From Ornithinimicrobium ciconiae (lineage in GTDB: Bacteria > Actinomycetota > Actinomycetes > Actinomycetales > Dermatophilaceae), in the NCBI RefSeq assembly GCF_007197575.1, contig NZ_CP041616.1, positions 3,286,001 through 3,350,000 of the forward strand: a stretch of 64,000 bases of DNA, given 5' to 3'. Below, piece by piece: positions 55,437 through 63,366 of this stretch. Every line of letters begins with the position of its first letter. Position 1 is the stretch's first letter. The translations under genes and the position numbers were made by a program. The notes beneath the pieces are model-generated. The model made no database searches and was not told the origin of the DNA. It saw only the letters and a list, made by a program, of their open reading frames with translations.

Positions 55437-56492
55437 CTAGCAGATAGGTTCTAGGAACACGCGAAACGGGCGACCCATGTCCGGCCTGTCGAGAACTTCC
55501 TGCGGATAACGGGGATCCAAGTCTTCAAAATGGATCCCACGTTCTCGAGAAACATGCATCTCGAGCGGGCGAAGGTCCTTCCGGCGGGCATCGAAGATGA
55601 ATAGGTACCCGGTCACAGGAATCTCCGGGTTAGTACCGTCTCTGCGATCGAGATAGTCAGCCAGCTGGTTAAGCCCATCGATGGCACGCTTCTCCTTGTA
55701 AGGCGTCGACCAACGCTCGCCCAGGGGACCGGACTTGCCCAACCACTTTACCTCGATGATTGCCACTCGACCCGGGTTCCACCATGTGACCTCGATGTCC
55801 ACCGGCTTACTCTCGTCTTGATTCTGCTCTTGCTCGACGTGAGCGCCCGAGAGGGAGTGTCGCAGTGCTTGGAACAATGACCGACGCATGTGTTTTTCTG
55901 GCTTTGGTAGAAAGGCTAGGCGATTCTGGTCTCGCCAGGCTTGGGCGATATGGGCGCAATAGTCTGGCCGGCGGTTGAGGGAGACGTATCGGTCGAGGGC
56001 CTCTTCCAGTGAAGTGAAGATCGGTACTGCCATCGCACAGGGCCACCCCGTGTCGCCAACGGACCAGGTCTCCCCATCAATAGTGATTTCCTCTGACACT
56101 TCATGGATGTAAGCGTACGTAATGGCTGACTCGCCAGCAGTTAGGCCATGCCCTACGTGATTAACTACTTCGAAACTATGAGGATCCGTCTTTACAATTG
56201 TCAACCCACTGACTGGCCGACCCGCGAGGGCCTCGAACCCCGTAATAGTCCTACCGCCGCCCGCAATGCGAACACCAGAGTTAAAGGAAATTGGCAGTGT
56301 CAAGGTGAGCCCGTCCGTCATCCATTCGTGGGGAACATGGCGAAATAGCGCCTTTGCGTCGTCGATTAGTTCGACTAAACGCTCGACGCCCGCATCTCCA
56401 AATCGCTCTTGCGCAGCAGCCTCGAAGCTGTTCTGAACGACACGGGTGACAAGGTCGAGCAGCTTCGCGTTCCGGCCAGCCTCGGTAGTCAA
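55437..56492 (-). CDS. PD-(D/E)XK nuclease, likely effector of the ATPase system
   Basis: This 351-residue protein has a nuclease core at the C-terminus: KPVDIEVTWWNPGRVAIIEVKW, giving D232, then E247-V-K249. The first 200 residues hold a mixed domain (LTLTLPISFNSGVRIAGGGR, ITIDGETWSVGDTGWP) of unknown kind. The start is TTG 56492, overlapping the upstream gene's stop by 4 bases. As the last gene of an operon led by a Rad50-like ATPase, it fits the nuclease effector of Lamassu/ABC-three-component systems, cutting DNA when the ATPase senses an invader. The function is inferred from layout and the ExK site. Confidence 0.72.
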   Translation of the reverse strand: MTTEAGRNAKLLDLVTRVVQNSFEAAAQERFGDAGVERLVELIDDAKALFRHVPHEWMTDGLTLTLPISFNSGVRIAGGGRTITGFEALAGRPVSGLTIVKTDPHSFEVVNHVGHGLTAGESAITYAYIHEVSEEITIDGETWSVGDTGWPCAMAVPIFTSLEEALDRYVSLNRRPDYCAHIAQAWRDQNRLAFLPKPEKHMRRSLFQALRHSLSGAHVEQEQNQDESKPVDIEVTWWNPGRVAIIEVKWLGKSGPLGERWSTPYKEKRAIDGLNQLADYLDRRDGTNPEIPVTGYLFIFDARRKDLRPLEMHVSRERGIHFEDLDPRYPQEVLDRPDMGRPFRVFLEPIC

Positions 56493-57310
56493 GAGTTCAC
56501 GCCCCTTGGGTCTGGTGGCGCGTCATCGCTGCCGGTCGGAGCGTCTCCCTCGGCTTCGAGGCGCGTCTGCTCTTCCAAGACCCTGAGGTAAACAGAAGCT
56601 GGGACGACGAGGTTGGAGTGCTCGCCACCCAGAACGGACTCTATAAGCAAGAACTGCTCGTAAAGCGGTTTGGAACTTATCTCTCGCAGGAGCATTTGTA
56701 CTGTCTGAGATTTGCTTGCCTGGGCGAGTCCAGGTTCGTTTGTCAGCGCGTTGGCAACAGCGGGTACTGATCGAAGACGCGCGGTCGCGGTGGCGGCTCG
56801 CAGGTAGCGTAGCCGTGGCTCGAAGGCACTTAGGCTCGCGAAGAACTCCCACTCGTCACGCCCTTCATCCGTAACAAAGAGCCGCCGGTCGCCGCCATTG
56901 AGCGAGTCCGCCTTGTGAATCCGCTCGACGAGCCCCCGTTGCAACAGCTCATCGGCAGCCCCCTGGACGGCTGGACTGAAGGGCAAGGTGGGGGGAACGG
57001 CGCTAAACGCGTAGCCCCAGTCCGACGCTGGACGCCCATCGTAAATCGACATGAGGCACCCCAGATAGCAGAAGGCATGAATGTCAGCGTTGGTCGGAGC
57101 ATCCAGTTCTCCGAGCAGCGTCATCACTGTTAGGGCGTCGAAGGTGGCCACCGACGCAAGTTCCCTAAAGCCCAGCCACGACTCATGCGGATCGCTTGAA
57201 TCGACGTATTCACCCTCCCCCGCAGGAAACAATGCCCCCTCGGGCTCGTTGTTCGGCAAGAGGCCCCATCCCGTGTTGGGGCCGCTCCATTGCCCCCCCG
57301 TTTCAGCCAT
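56489..57310 (-). CDS. Middle component of the ATPase defence system (winged-helix-like)
   Basis: This 273-residue protein has no clear enzyme motif. The middle part (SVATFDALTVMTLLGELDAP, PFSPAVQGAADELLQRGLVERIHKADS, RRLFVTDEGRDEWEFF) looks like a winged helix with a hairpin, as in the middle components of ABC-three-component systems and in MksE-type partners of SMC proteins. ATG 57310 overlaps the ATPase stop by 8 bases and its own stop overlaps the nuclease start, so all three are made together. It probably bridges ATPase and nuclease. Confidence 0.6.
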   Translation of the reverse strand: MAETGGQWSGPNTGWGLLPNNEPEGALFPAGEGEYVDSSDPHESWLGFRELASVATFDALTVMTLLGELDAPTNADIHAFCYLGCLMSIYDGRPASDWGYAFSAVPPTLPFSPAVQGAADELLQRGLVERIHKADSLNGGDRRLFVTDEGRDEWEFFASLSAFEPRLRYLRAATATARLRSVPAVANALTNEPGLAQASKSQTVQMLLREISSKPLYEQFLLIESVLGGEHSNLVVPASVYLRVLEEQTRLEAEGDAPTGSDDAPPDPRGVNS

Positions 57311-59300
57311 TCTCTGACCCCGACGCCATGTCATCCCCTGCTAACGCTCGTTCGATCAGTTCGTAAGCGTCCGTGAACAGTTGCTCCTCGGAACTCTGAA
57401 CGTCTGACAGGGTGGTCCACTCCGTCATCCTGACTAGTTGCATGAACCGGTGCCCGCATCGCTGTGCCATCCGCCGAAGCAGTTGTGACGTATTCACATT
57501 AGCGGTCATCACGACTTGGTCGCCGTCTGCTACAAACTTGCTGAACATGTCGCCTGCGCGCGCTTCGTAAGCGATGTCCAGTGCCCCTTCCGGTGTGTCC
57601 ACGTAGATGCAGCAAGCTCCGTCGCCAGTCATGTGCTGCGCCAAGCTCATCCGTAGCGCGATGTCTAAGAAGAACCGCTGGCTCTCCGACAACTGTTCCG
57701 AGTTTCGGCGGTGTGTGGTGTTCACACTCAATGCCAGGTGAGCAATTCCGAAGGCTCCTGGACCCAGATCGAGCTGGACCTGCAGAGGGAGGCCGATGAA
57801 TGATTCAGCAAGCCTTCTAAACCGGGGCACGAACTCTACCTCCGCAGCTCGCCACGCTGACAGCAGTTCTGTTTGGATCGGTTCGAGAGAGTCAATGGCC
57901 TGAGCGCGAAGCTGCAGTTGCTCCGACTTTCGCATCATCGCGACATCTACGGCAGACTCCAAATCCTTTACTCGGCGCTGCAGCTCGGCGTGTACATCGC
58001 CCTTGAGAAAGGCCGTGCTCAACTCGTTCTCTGCTTCGAACAAGGCAATCTCTGACTCAACAGTGGTCAACGTACCTTCGATGTCAGAGGCTTCGCGCTC
58101 TAGTCGCCCAACCGTTAGTGCGGCCGAGCTGGCTCGGCTTGTAGCATCATGCAACTGCGCGTCGAGTTCCTGTAACAGTCGACGCGACTCAGACTTAGGC
58201 GGCTGCTGAGGCAGTTGCGTCGCGCACAGCGGGCACTCACTCGTACGAAGCGCCGAGGTTATGCTTGCGGGGCCGTCCTCATGTTGTGTCCCGCAGACTC
58301 GGCATTGATTATCGCTGAGGGTTAGACCAATCACGGGATGTAGCCTCGATAGCGAAGGATCGCCCATACGCCCCTGGAATGCCGACTCGTATTGATTGCG
58401 AATTGTCAATTGCCGTGCACTGGCTTCGGCGAACTCCAACCGGGCATCACGCAGGGCTTGGGACAACCGATGCCGCTCCGTGAGCAAACCTTCGTGTTGC
58501 CCTTGCGCCTCGGTATACCTGTCAAGAACAGCTGGCTGCACGTTCGCTTGCGTCTTCAGTTGCGCAGTCACGCTACGCAGTTCTCGCCTAGAGGTCGTTG
58601 CCTGGTACTGGAAATTCCTAGCGAGAGAACCAGCTCCCGTCGCCGCCTTGCGCAACTCATCCGCCCTTTTGGCAAGGTCTGGATTGAGCCCCAGCGCAAG
58701 GTAGAGAACGAGCTCCGTAGCCCTCTCGTTCCAAAATAGGAGGTGTCGCCATTCATCGAATGACAGGACAAAGTGCTGCAAGAACACGAACTGGTCAAAT
58801 GTTTCCAGGCCGGTCGCCTGGACTATCAGCTCTTCATAAGCGTCCTGCCTAGCTTCAGAATCAAGGCGCGAGTCATGTTCTACGATCCGTTCGCCATGAG
58901 CAGTGCTTACGGCGAGGTATCGAAGGCTATCTGGCTCGAAAAAGTTCCGGGTTAGGTGGAACGCCAAGTCGCCGATCTCGAATTTCAGGGACACTTCGGC
59001 TGTCGCACGGTCCAGCTCATCAATCCGCCCAGTGAAGTATTTCTCGCTGTAGCGACTGGCGTCTCGGCGATATTTCGGCAGATGTTGGATGCTAACGGTC
59101 GGAGGGGCAACCCCCCCGGTGAGACCAAAGTTGAGTGCGGCGATGAAGCTCGACTTGCCCAAACCGTTTGCACCTGCCAGGCAGAACACACCCGGATTTA
59201 TATCGACCGTCAGTTCCGGCGACAACTTGTACAGACTGAAGTTCGCTAGACCCACGGATCTCAATAGAGGCAGCCTGACGGTACGCCGGGGGTGAATCAC
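57303..59300 (-). CDS. Rad50/SMC-like ATPase (LmuB-like)
   Basis: This 665-residue ABC-type ATPase has Walker A in CLAGANGLGKSSFIAALNFG (about 43-51), coiled-coil arms (about 200-320 and 365-470), and two CxxC pairs (CRVC near 331, CPLC near 354) at the tip, like a zinc hook. The signature is LSESQRFFLDIALRMSLAQ near 537 and Walker B with the catalytic acid CCIYVDTPEGALDIAYEARA near 570. Such proteins sense DNA ends or odd DNA structures. GTG 59300 has GAGGAG 5 bases upstream and is the first gene of the operon. Its codon use is lower in GC than the flanks. It is closest in plan to Lamassu LmuB and other ABC-3C ATPases; the exact subtype needs a profile search. Confidence 0.82.
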   Translation of the reverse strand: MIHPRRTVRLPLLRSVGLANFSLYKLSPELTVDINPGVFCLAGANGLGKSSFIAALNFGLTGGVAPPTVSIQHLPKYRRDASRYSEKYFTGRIDELDRATAEVSLKFEIGDLAFHLTRNFFEPDSLRYLAVSTAHGERIVEHDSRLDSEARQDAYEELIVQATGLETFDQFVFLQHFVLSFDEWRHLLFWNERATELVLYLALGLNPDLAKRADELRKAATGAGSLARNFQYQATTSRRELRSVTAQLKTQANVQPAVLDRYTEAQGQHEGLLTERHRLSQALRDARLEFAEASARQLTIRNQYESAFQGRMGDPSLSRLHPVIGLTLSDNQCRVCGTQHEDGPASITSALRTSECPLCATQLPQQPPKSESRRLLQELDAQLHDATSRASSAALTVGRLEREASDIEGTLTTVESEIALFEAENELSTAFLKGDVHAELQRRVKDLESAVDVAMMRKSEQLQLRAQAIDSLEPIQTELLSAWRAAEVEFVPRFRRLAESFIGLPLQVQLDLGPGAFGIAHLALSVNTTHRRNSEQLSESQRFFLDIALRMSLAQHMTGDGACCIYVDTPEGALDIAYEARAGDMFSKFVADGDQVVMTANVNTSQLLRRMAQRCGHRFMQLVRMTEWTTLSDVQSSEEQLFTDAYELIERALAGDDMASGSENG

Positions 59301-60196
59301 TACGGCTCCTCATGTTGTCCCACCAACGGTGGGCGCGTGTGGGGTGGGGGCTGCAGGTTCGGCTGCTGCCCGGACACCAAACTATGGCCCCTGGGGTCGG
59401 TGCCGCCATGGAACCTTGGGTTCCTCGAATACTACAACCTGACTCGTGCCACTTTATGGGTGACAGTCGGTGCTGACAGTAAGGGTGCTGGTCAAGGCTT
59501 CGGCAGTGACCGGGATGATACGCCCCAGGGTCGGTAGTGTCGGGCTCGTGGTGTTCGTTGCGGAAGTCCCCGGGTCGGCCGGGCAGCACCAGGGTTCAGA
59601 TCGCGGAGTGGCGCCCCGACACCGCGATCTCGATCCGCTCGTCCTGCGACAGGTAGCGGGTGCTGATCTGCCGCGCGGCCAACCGCTCCAGCGGTGGCAT
59701 GAAGCCGACGATCTCACCGCGGCGGTAGACCTTGGTCCCCCGAGCCAGTTATTGCTGACACTGCGGAGGCCCCGACCTCGCGGGCCGCGGCCGAGATGCT
59801 CCACCCCCTTTCCCGACACTGCACGAATCGAGCACGCTTGGCCGACAGCGGGCGCCGCCCCGGCCCCTTCTTCACACGACGTGACAACGACCTCGCACTC
59901 CCGGACTCTAGGGAGGCGTTGCGACATGCCAGGAAACCACCGCGCCGAACCTGCCCAACTTCAAGCGCCGCCGACACCAATGTTTGTGCCCGGCTGCTCT
60001 TCGGTGAGAAGTTCAGGGGGCTGCGAGTCGCAAGCGTCATTGTGGGCGCAACGACGCGGGTGCTGGCTGAACATGAACGACCGGTTCGACGGGTTCGTGC
60101 TGGCCACCATCCCGCGCACCGACCGACCCCGGCGCTGCAGCACGGATCGGCTGCGGCGCACTTCGTGCCGCTCGAACGCCTGCCCGCGGCGTCAGG
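59301..60196. other. Debris region with IS30 fragment
   Basis: No intact gene is seen across about 900 bases. The first 170 hold the promoter side of the ATPase operon, with the small hairpin CCCACC-AAC-GGTGGG near 59322-59336. The middle has an IS30 transposase fragment (59590-59885). The rest to 60196 gives only unconvincing frames. Confidence 0.55.
59590..59885 (-). pseudogene. IS30-family transposase N-terminal fragment
   Basis: On the minus strand KKGPGRRPLSAKRARFVQ and ERGWSISAAAREVG match the N-terminal helix-turn-helix of actinobacterial IS30 transposases. In another frame the sequence then reads TKVYRRGEIVGFMPPLERLA, ARQISTRYLSQDERIEIA. At least one frameshift lies near 59755 and the homology stops near 59590, so the catalytic DDE domain is gone. 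Confidence 0.75.
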
Positions 60197-60745
60197 TCAG
60201 GCCGAGTCGTAGGCGGCACGCAGCCAGCCGACGAGCTCGGCATCGAACTCGTCCACGCTCGTCACATCGACCCGGTGCGTGCACATGCCGCCGGCCAGGC
60301 GCAGCCGCTCGGTGGGCTCGGCGCCGCGCAGGTTCAGGCCCACCTGCACGCGCTTCGCACTTGCCGCCTCGACCACCGCGAACTGCTTGCTGCGCCTCAG
60401 CGACACGCTCGTCTTCTTCGGCGCGACCTCCACGTCGTCGCCGAAGCCGCGCACCTCGTCGAGGATACGGTCGAGGATCGGCCGCAGGCCCGCCTTCGCG
60501 CCGGCATACTGCGCGTCGACCAGGTCGTCCTGCGTCACCGGCCCCGCGTCGCGATCGCTGTGCAGCCGCACGACTAGGTTGGCGAAGCCGTGCGACATGC
60601 CGTGCTCCGACTTCAGCAGAGCCATCGCCTGTCCGTGCTTCTCGAGCCCCGCTGCGTCCAGCACCGAGAACCACTCCTCGAGCGGCTTGCCCGTCTTTGC
60701 TAGCACGTTATCGATCATCGTCTGCGTCGCAGCATCCACGTCCAT
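60197..60745 (-). CDS. DUF4287 and DUF5655 domain protein
   Basis: The 182-residue protein has an N-terminal DUF4287 part (MIDNVLAKTGKPLEEWFSVL, HGQAMALLKSEHGMSHGFAN) that recalls nuclear-transport-like helical bundles of small stress proteins, and a C-terminal DUF5655 part (VSLRRSKQFAVVEAASAKRV, GLNLRG) with the C-terminal HRVDVTSVDEFDAELVGWL. These are common, uncharacterised proteins of actinobacteria, often thought to bind small molecules. ATG 60745 is a plausible start, though no strong ribosome site is visible. It stands alone. Confidence 0.8.
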   Translation of the reverse strand: MDVDAATQTMIDNVLAKTGKPLEEWFSVLDAAGLEKHGQAMALLKSEHGMSHGFANLVVRLHSDRDAGPVTQDDLVDAQYAGAKAGLRPILDRILDEVRGFGDDVEVAPKKTSVSLRRSKQFAVVEAASAKRVQVGLNLRGAEPTERLRLAGGMCTHRVDVTSVDEFDAELVGWLRAAYDSA

Positions 60746-60914
60746 GGACCTGACGGTAGCGGTCCGCGGGCTCTTCTAGACAGACTTGACCCGCAACTGC
60801 CGCGGGCGCTTCCGGCATACCAGCGGACCTGTGGCAACTTCCTCACTCCGCGGCACTGGGGGCGGGTCCTGTAGAGAGTGGTAGATCGCTCGCTGCCTAG
60901 GGTAGGCGTCCACC

Positions 60915-61190
60915 ATGAGCCTTAACATCAAGAACGCCACGACGCACCAGTTGGTTCGTGAGCTGGCGGAGGCCACGGGACTCACGCAGACGGCAGCCGT
61001 AGAGGATGCAGTGCGCCGACGACTGAGCGAGGTGCGCAACGAGCGTGGGCTGTCCCCTGCCCAGCTGAAGAGGCTCGACCACTCGCGTCAACTTGCGGCG
61101 GACTTCCGGCGAGATCTCACTGACGAGGACCGCGAGCGCATCCGGACTGCAGACGACTGGCTCTATGACGATCGAGGCCCGCACGAGTGA
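60915..61190 (+). CDS. VapB-type antitoxin, orphaned
   Basis: The 91-residue protein matches Rv0623-type VapB antitoxins: MSLNIKNATTHQLVRELAEA with the N-terminal strand-helix, LTQTAAVEDAVRRRL, and a basic C-terminal helix. ATG or a nearby start at 60915 has weak spacing. Its normal partner VapC is missing: only a stump of it follows in the overlap (GTG 61187, VILDTCAS), after which the sequence changes. Confidence 0.82.
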   Translation: MSLNIKNATTHQLVRELAEATGLTQTAAVEDAVRRRLSEVRNERGLSPAQLKRLDHSRQLAADFRRDLTDEDRERIRTADDWLYDDRGPHE

Positions 61191-61338
61191 TCCTGGACAC
61201 CTGCGCGAGTCTTTCCTCCCGCTCGGCGAGGTCGAGCAGCCGCTCGAGGTGCGCCGCCAGTGTCTCGCCGTACTGGGCGGCGTGCGCCTTCAGCCTGTCG
61301 CGTGTCGAGGCAGGCACCTTGATGGTGGTTGCAGTCAT
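61117..61338 (-). pseudogene. Ribbon-helix-helix antitoxin fragment
   Basis: On the minus strand ATG 61338 opens MTATTIKVPASTRDRLKAHA and ETLAAHLERLLDLAEREERL, a typical RHH antitoxin of the MazE/CopG sort. After about residue 46 (near 61200) the frame runs into the complement of vapB, so its true C-terminus and its toxin are lost. It joins directly to the vapC stump of the other strand. Confidence 0.7.
61187..61210 (+). pseudogene. vapC stump
   Basis: GTG 61187 overlaps the vapB stop and reads VILDTCAS, the first strand of a VapC PIN toxin with its first aspartate. The next codons belong to the complement of the RHH antitoxin, so the toxin was cut after about 8 codons. Confidence 0.65.
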
Positions 61339-61463
61339 ATTTTGAGTATGCCGATGGCGTCGACGGCCGGCTGAGGCACTCCGGCGTGGTGGTGGGTCGC
61401 CGACGAGCAACCCTGCTTCACTTGGGCGCGCCCGCTCAACCCAGGCCCCTACAGGAGGAACTC

Positions 61464-61892
61464 GTGGTCCCTGAGATCAACTACGTGGCCGTGCTGTTGG
61501 CCGTCGTGTCCAGCATGGTCGTCGGGATGCTCTACTAAACCCCTGCGGTGATGGGCCGCCAGTGGATGGCGGCTGCCGGGCACACCGACGAGTCTGTCCG
61601 GGGCGGGCCGCCGTGGCTCTATCCCGTGGTGATCCTCGCCTCGTTCGTGACAGCGTGGGTGCTGGCCGGATCGACCTATCTGGCGCACGAGTTCTATGGC
61701 GGCGGCTATCTGGTGAACGCTCTGGTCACCGGGGCCATCCTCTGGTTGGGTTTCACGGCCGCGCGGCTTCTGGTGCACGACCTGTTTGACACCCGGACGC
61801 TGCGGTTGACGGCCATCAACGCGCTGCACGAGCTCATCACGATCCTGGTCATGGCGCTCATCCTCGGAGTCTGGCCTCCGGCCGGACTCTGA
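61464..61892 (+). pseudogene. DUF1761 membrane protein with an in-frame stop
   Basis: GTG 61464, with AGGAGG 5 bases upstream, reads VVPEINYVAVLLAVVSSMVV and MLY, then TAA at 61536-61538. In the same frame TPAVMGRQWMAAAGHTDES and three more helices follow to 61892. DUF1761 proteins read LWYTP at this point, so a tyrosine codon has become TAA. If read through, it would be a four-helix membrane protein of 142 residues. The function of the family is not known. Confidence 0.78.
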
Positions 61893-62081
61893 TTGGTTCG
61901 GGAGACCGAGATGGACGGATCCTGGCGCCGATGCTGGTCGGCGGGTTCACGTCTGTCTCCCTGGCCTCGGTGCTGATCGCCTTCACCCTGGTCGGCATGC
62001 TGTAGCGGCTCAGTCAACCCGCGTATGCCGTGTCAGTGTGTGGCGGCAACATGCCAGGATGACGGGCAGGAAAGGAGCACC
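61893..62081 (+). other. Short region with a hydrophobic frame remnant
   Basis: One plus-strand frame up to TAG 62003-62005 reads LAPMLVGGFTSVSLASVLIA and FTLVGML, a membrane segment without its own start, perhaps a leftover of a longer membrane protein. AAGGAG near 62070 serves the next gene. Confidence 0.35.
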
Positions 62082-63366
62082 ATGACCGCAGCAGAGGGTG
62101 CACCGGGGGCACAGACCGGGCCGGAGGACTGGGGACAGCTGACGGTGATGGTGGTCCGGGACCGCTCCCCCGTCGGGTGGCACCTGCTGCGCGAGAAGGA
62201 GCTGACCGACCAGCTGCGCGAGCAGCAGCTCGTCGCTGCCTTCCGCGAGTCCAGCGGCCGGCCGGACCTGGCACCCCTGCGGTTGGCCGTGCGGCAGGAC
62301 GGAGCAGTCGCCGTCGCCGACGCGGACGGGCAGGTGCAGCCCGGGCCACAGGTTCCCGAGGTGATCTCGGCCCTGGCCAAGGCGTGGAACACCATCATCC
62401 TGGTCGACGACAGAGTGGCGATCGGCCCCGCAGGGTGAGCCGATCGAGGAGGTCCCCGCGAGCGTGCTGCGTGAGGCACCCAACACCCGCCACGTCTACG
62501 CCTGGCCCGACAAGGACCTGACCGTGGTCAGGACGGTCGCAGCCAAGCTCGGCGCGGCCTACACGACATACGAGCACGGGCGTGACGGCTGGCTGGTCCT
62601 GGCCTCGGACTTCGCCCCCGAGAAGTTCCTCTCCCACCCGATGGACAAGATCGGCGCCCGGCACCCGTTCGTGCGCATGGCACGGTCCGGCGAGGAGCGG
62701 ACGGTCACCTATGTCGCCGCCAAGGGCGCTGAGGCAGTCCATCTGCACCTGGACTGGGCACCTGCCCTGACCAAGGTGGTGCCGGACCGCACCCGCGGGG
62801 ACGCCGAGGTCGCCGGGCTCGCCCGCTGGCTGACGTCGTCACGGGCGGGCGCACCCGAGCTCCAGCCGCACCCGGGGATGCCGGAGGACCAGCGGCGCCA
62901 GCTGCAGTCGGCGCTGGACTCCACCGACGGCGCGACATTCCTGTCGGCGGTCGCCCGCGCCCTGGACTGCCCACCCGAGGTGGCTACCCTGGCGGAGGCG
63001 CCGCCGGAGAGTCCCGACCCGCTGCCGGTGGGCGAGCGCATCGAGCCGGCCACCCGTCTCGGCGTGGTCGGCCAGACGCTGGGAGACCTCGGCAAGGAGG
63101 AGCCCACCGGCAAGGGACCGGGGGCGATCTATGAGCGCTGGGTGAGGCGTCACCCTGGCCCAGGGCTGGCCCTGGGCGCCGTCGCGCTCGCCGTCGCGGT
63201 CGCCCTGCTGGTCAGCCTCTTCCTCGACGTCATCGACGGCGTCCCATGGTGGGTCCGGGTGCCGATCGCCCTGGGTCTGCTCTACGTGGGTTTCGGGACC
63301 TTCATGATGGCCGTTGCAGCCCGGTTCGCCGCAGCCGGGGCGGAGGCACGCGAGAGTGCTGAGTGA
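62082..63366 (+). pseudogene. Unrecognised protein with C-terminal membrane pair, frameshifted
   Basis: ATG 62082 (AAGGAG upstream) opens a 118-residue frame ending VAIGPAG and TGA 62436-62438. A second frame carries on at once with EPIEEVPASVLREAPNTRHV and runs to 63366. Removing one G from GGG near 62433-62435 joins them as GPAGEPIEEV, so this looks like one gene of about 427 codons with a single-base insertion. The long part has a soluble domain and two C-terminal helices (LGAVALAVAVALLVSLFL and VRVPIALGLLYVGFGTFM). No family is recognised. Two separate genes remain possible (62082-62438 and 62464-63366). Confidence 0.6.

Noticed and set aside
59455..59500. Repeated GACAGT/TGACAG words as transposon ends
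   Set aside because: No matching inverted copy or target duplication could be found nearby, although IS30 debris lies next to it.
59796..60212. A 138-codon plus-strand frame after the IS30 fragment
   Set aside because: It crosses the transposase remnant antisense and shows no protein-like pattern.
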